Part shown: positions 61,449-64,000 of the stretch, in pieces
Layout of the letters: each line of letters opens with the position of its first letter
Position numbering within the stretch: the stretch's first letter is position 1
DNA from: Bacteroidales bacterium
GTDB lineage: Bacteria; Bacteroidota; Bacteroidia; Bacteroidales; UBA7332
Direction: 5' to 3'
DNA: 64,000 bases
Assembly (NCBI GenBank): GCA_028687995.1
Contig: JAQTZA010000001.1
Coordinates: forward strand, 555,123 to 619,122
Notes under the pieces: model-generated
What the model was told of the DNA's origin: nothing
The model's database searches: none
Seen by the model: the letters and a program-made list of their open reading frames with translations, nothing else
Translations under genes and position numbers: made by a program

Positions 61449-62930
61449 TTATGTATCTGATTTTTCAGTCAAATATTGATGCATATTAGCAGCGGCCTTA
61501 CGACCATCGCCCATAGCAAGTATCACAGTAGCTCCACCTCTCACAATATCTCCTCCTGCAAAAATATCTTGTACATCAGTCTGCATATTTGCTTGATTTA
61601 CAATAATCGTGCCCCATTTGCTCACTTTCAATCCATCAATCGAACTTGGGATTAAGGGATTTGGGGAAACGCCAACACTCACAATAACTAAATCGACTGG
61701 AATTTCGATTGTCGCTCCTGAAATTTCGATTGGGCTTCTTCGTCCAGATTCATCTGGCTCACCCAACTGCATTTGTTGTAATATCATGCTTTTCACTCTC
61801 CCCTTTTCATCACCTTCGTATCGAATGGGGTTATGCAACGTCAGAAACTCGACACCCTCTTCTTCGGCATGTTTCACCTCTTCCAATCGTGCAGGCATCT
61901 CTTCTTCCGATCGACGGTACACAATCATCGCTTTTTCTGCTCCAAGGCGACGAGCGGTACGAACAGCATCCATGGCAGTATTTCCTGCACCGATAATGGC
62001 AACATTTTTACCAAAATAAACAGGTGTATCTGAATCTGCACTCGCAGCATGCATCAAATTAACACGAGTGAGATATTCATTAGATGACATGACACCATTC
62101 AGATTTTCTCCGGGAATATTCATAAAGCGGGGCAACCCAGCACCACTCGCTACAAATATAGCTTTGAATCCCATTTCATGCAGATCATCATACGACAAAG
62201 TACGACCAATAATACAATCAGTTACAAATTCGACACCCATTTTACGCAAATTATTGATTTCAATATCTACGATATTATTGGGCAATCTAAATTCGGGAAT
62301 TCCATATTTCAAAACTCCTCCAATCTCGTGCAGTGCCTCAAATATTGTAAGTTCGTATCCCAATTTTGCCATATCATTTGCAAATGACAAACCAGCAGGA
62401 CCTGATCCAACTACTGCAATTTTGGAACCATTCTTCTGAATTTCAACAGACTCATCTGATGCTCCGTGAAGCTGTTCATAATCTGCAGCAAACCGCTCAA
62501 GATAACCAATGGCAACAGCATCTTTTCCCATTTTCTGAGTGTAAATACATTTTGCCTCGCACTGACGCTCTTGGGGGCAAACCCGCCCACATACTGCAGG
62601 AAGAGAGTTCGACTCTTTTAATACTTTTGCAGCTAACAAAAAGTTGCCAGCCTCTATATGCTTTACAAACGACGGAATATTATTCTCTACAGGACAGCCT
62701 GTCATACAAGTTGGATCGATACAATCCAAACATCTACTCGCCTCACTTTGAGCCTGCTCTGCAGTCAAACCCATATTTACCTCTTCAATATTTGAACTTC
62801 TGTAGTCTGCATCCAACTCATTCATGTGAACACGGTCAACAGAAGCTCTATCCTTTGCTTTTATCGTTTTGCGTAAAATTTCTCTCCATTCTTCCGAACG
62901 TTTTTCAGCAATATCTTTTTTATCAATCAT
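61449..62930 (-). CDS. GltD-like/NfnB large subunit: NADPH-linked flavin oxidoreductase
   Basis: 493 aa from the ATG at 62930 (a TTG further upstream is less likely). The N-terminal Cys-rich part binds Fe-S clusters (SRCLDCIDPTCMTGCPVENN, VCGRVCPQERQCEAKC). FAD site VVGSGPAGLSFANDMAKLGY and NADPH site AIIGAGNTAMDAVRTARRLGA follow, with AGGDIVRGGATVILAMGDGRKAA at the end. The family covers glutamate synthase small subunits and the large subunit of NADH-dependent ferredoxin:NADP oxidoreductase (Nfn) or sulfide dehydrogenase. The FNR-like partner directly upstream favours the Nfn/SudA assignment over GltD. Confidence 0.88.
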   Translation of the reverse strand: MIDKKDIAEKRSEEWREILRKTIKAKDRASVDRVHMNELDADYRSSNIEEVNMGLTAEQAQSEASRCLDCIDPTCMTGCPVENNIPSFVKHIEAGNFLLAAKVLKESNSLPAVCGRVCPQERQCEAKCIYTQKMGKDAVAIGYLERFAADYEQLHGASDESVEIQKNGSKIAVVGSGPAGLSFANDMAKLGYELTIFEALHEIGGVLKYGIPEFRLPNNIVDIEINNLRKMGVEFVTDCIIGRTLSYDDLHEMGFKAIFVASGAGLPRFMNIPGENLNGVMSSNEYLTRVNLMHAASADSDTPVYFGKNVAIIGAGNTAMDAVRTARRLGAEKAMIVYRRSEEEMPARLEEVKHAEEEGVEFLTLHNPIRYEGDEKGRVKSMILQQMQLGEPDESGRRSPIEISGATIEIPVDLVIVSVGVSPNPLIPSSIDGLKVSKWGTIIVNQANMQTDVQDIFAGGDIVRGGATVILAMGDGRKAAANMHQYLTEKSDT

Positions 62931-62959
62931 TTCTAGCAAAAATTAATCATTATACAATA

Positions 62960-63751
62960 TTACTCTTGATCTTTATATGAAGATAAACGCATAAGCATTT
63001 CATCAAAATCAACTTGATGCGCATCAAACTCTGGGCCATCCACACACACAAATTTCGTTTTTCCACCTACAGAAACACGACAAGCACCACACATGCCTGT
63101 TCCGTCCACCATAATAGTGTTGAGTGAAGCAACAGTTGGAATATCATATTTTTTCGTAAGTAACGATACAAATTTCATCATTACGGCTGGCCCAATAGCT
63201 ACACACATATCAACCTTTTCTCGTAAAATTACCTCCTCTACGCCATTAGTAACCAATCCTTTATTCCCAGAAGATCCATCATCCGTCATTATAATTACTT
63301 CATCAGAATGAGCTCTCATTTGCTCTTCAAGAATTACCAAATCTTTATTTCGTGCAGCAAGCACTGTGATCACTCTGTTACCAGCCTTTTTCAATGCTTC
63401 AACAATTGGAAAAAGCGGTGCAACACCCACACCACCACCGGCACAAACAACAGTACCCACATTTTCGATGTGGGTAGCCTTTCCTAAAGGACCTACTACA
63501 TTCGTAATGTAGTCGCCTTCGTTTAATGCACAAATTTTTGCGGATGTTTTTCCGACATTCTGGATAACTAAAGTTATGGTGCCTCTATCTTTATCTGCTG
63601 TAGCTATTGTTAAAGGTATACGTTCACCACCCTCGCCTTGTCTCACCATTACAAAATGACCCGCCTTTCTTGCGCGGGCAATCAAAGAAGCTTCGATTTC
63701 AAACATCACTACTTTATCTGAGTAGTACTCCTTTTTTACAATTTTATTCAT
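62960..63751 (-). CDS. NfnA/SudB-like small subunit: FAD/2Fe-2S ferredoxin-NADP reductase
   Basis: 263 aa. FNR-like fold: FAD-binding GERIPLTIATADKDRG, nucleotide-binding VVCAGGGVGVAPLFPIVEALKKAGN, and a C-terminal Cys cluster GTGMCGACRVSVGGKTKFVCVDGPEFDAHQVDF for a 2Fe-2S centre. The same fold occurs in dihydroorotate dehydrogenase electron-transfer subunits. It pairs with the large subunit that starts 29 bp downstream. Together they probably move electrons among NAD(H), NADP(H) and ferredoxin (bifurcation in characterised Nfn). It is preceded by a full TTTG-N19-TATATTTG promoter. Confidence 0.88.
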   Translation of the reverse strand: MNKIVKKEYYSDKVVMFEIEASLIARARKAGHFVMVRQGEGGERIPLTIATADKDRGTITLVIQNVGKTSAKICALNEGDYITNVVGPLGKATHIENVGTVVCAGGGVGVAPLFPIVEALKKAGNRVITVLAARNKDLVILEEQMRAHSDEVIIMTDDGSSGNKGLVTNGVEEVILREKVDMCVAIGPAVMMKFVSLLTKKYDIPTVASLNTIMVDGTGMCGACRVSVGGKTKFVCVDGPEFDAHQVDFDEMLMRLSSYKDQE

Positions 63752-63791
63752 TCTAATTTGTGTATTGAATTTAAAGTTTATGTAATAATCG

Positions 63792-63822
63792 CAAATATAG
63801 ATAGAATATGAATAGTGACAAA
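63792..63822 (-). promoter_or_regulatory. Promoter of the nfnAB-like operon
   Basis: On the minus strand a -33 TTTG (63819-63822) and the exact -7 box TATATTTG (63792-63799) are separated by 19 bp. This is the best fit to the Bacteroidota promoter consensus in the window. The leader is about 35 nt. Confidence 0.72.
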
Positions 63823-63883
63823 GTAATAATATAAAAGGGATAAATAATTTAACTATCTACAACGTAGATCCCGTTTAAACGAC

Positions 63884-63919
63884 AAACCCCTCATCAGAAG
63901 TTGATCTGATGAGGGGTTT
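63884..63919 (-). terminator. rRNA operon terminator
   Basis: Perfect 15-bp hairpin AAACCCCTCATCAGA / TCTGATGAGGGGTTT with a 6-nt loop, just past the 5S rRNA 3' end on the minus strand. Confidence 0.9.
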
Positions 63920-63925
63920 TAAAAG

Positions 63926-64000
63926 AGGCGGCTACCTACTCTCCCACTTGCGCAGTACCATCGGCGTTATCGGGCTTAACTTCTCTGTTCGGAATGGGAA
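63926..64000 (-). rRNA. 5S rRNA (3' part)
   Basis: The minus strand carries the conserved 5S segments TTCCCATTCCGAACAGAGAA, GTTAAGCCC, GCCGATGGTACTGC and GTGGGAGAGTAGGTAGCCGCC. The 5' part lies beyond the window. It is the distal end of an rrn operon reading into the window from the right. Confidence 0.95.

Overview
This is an AT-rich chromosome segment from a Bacteroidota species, most likely a Bacteroidales. The evidence is: many secreted proteins ending in type IX secretion (T9SS) C-terminal sorting domains, a GldB homologue, a FecI/FecR/TonB-receptor module, Bacteroidota-type promoters with a TAnnTTTG -7 box, weak Shine-Dalgarno signals, and the acpP-fabF-rnc cluster. The genus cannot be fixed from the sequence alone.

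Layout. Positions 1-35,800 are a secreted-protein island read almost entirely on the minus strand. It holds a partial beta-helix protein at the left edge and two giant paralogues (1974 and about 2613 aa) built from beta-helices, Ig-like repeats, two carbohydrate-binding-like modules, a BNR/Asp-box propeller and a T9SS tail. Next comes an operon of a stand-alone BNR protein, a GH2 glycosidase and a second putative glycosidase. Then come a DctA-type transporter, a recombined patch (23,085-27,700) and two proteins sharing a large unrecognised domain (1730 and 771 aa). Positions 35,800-42,360 are housekeeping: M48 protease, lipB, mtgA, an APH-like kinase, a LacI regulator, ubiE/menG and ppnP. Positions 42,450-45,200 are a dense patch of toxin fragments, candidate immunity genes and repeats. 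Positions 45,200-49,200 encode a sigma factor/FecR/TonB-receptor system, followed by tRNA-Thr. Positions 49,870-64,000 carry a lipoprotein, gldB, purN, acpP-fabF-rnc, padR-pspC, ftsK-lolA-trxB, an NfnAB-like oxidoreductase pair and the 3' end of a 5S rRNA with its terminator.

How it fits together. Five transcription units of the secreted island (starts at 6301, 14451, 21491, 32720 and 35596) share one promoter architecture. Two direct repeats of about 12 bp (GTGTCATTTTGT-like) lie exactly 21 bp apart. In all five the proximal repeat begins exactly 27 bp upstream of the far edge of a TAnnTTTG-type -7 box. This is the strongest unexplained signal in the window and implies one dedicated activator for the island. 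The regulator itself is not encoded here.

The second unusual theme is a recurrent unit: an 18-bp-TIR element, then a 5'-truncated polymorphic-toxin C-terminus, then a small candidate immunity gene, then an end fragment of an IS1-family element. One copy carries an Rhs core with an HEYTH metallopeptidase tip and a lipoprotein partner. It is bracketed by a 253-bp direct repeat of the 3' end of the neighbouring T9SS gene. Two more decayed copies lie between ppnP and the TonB receptor.
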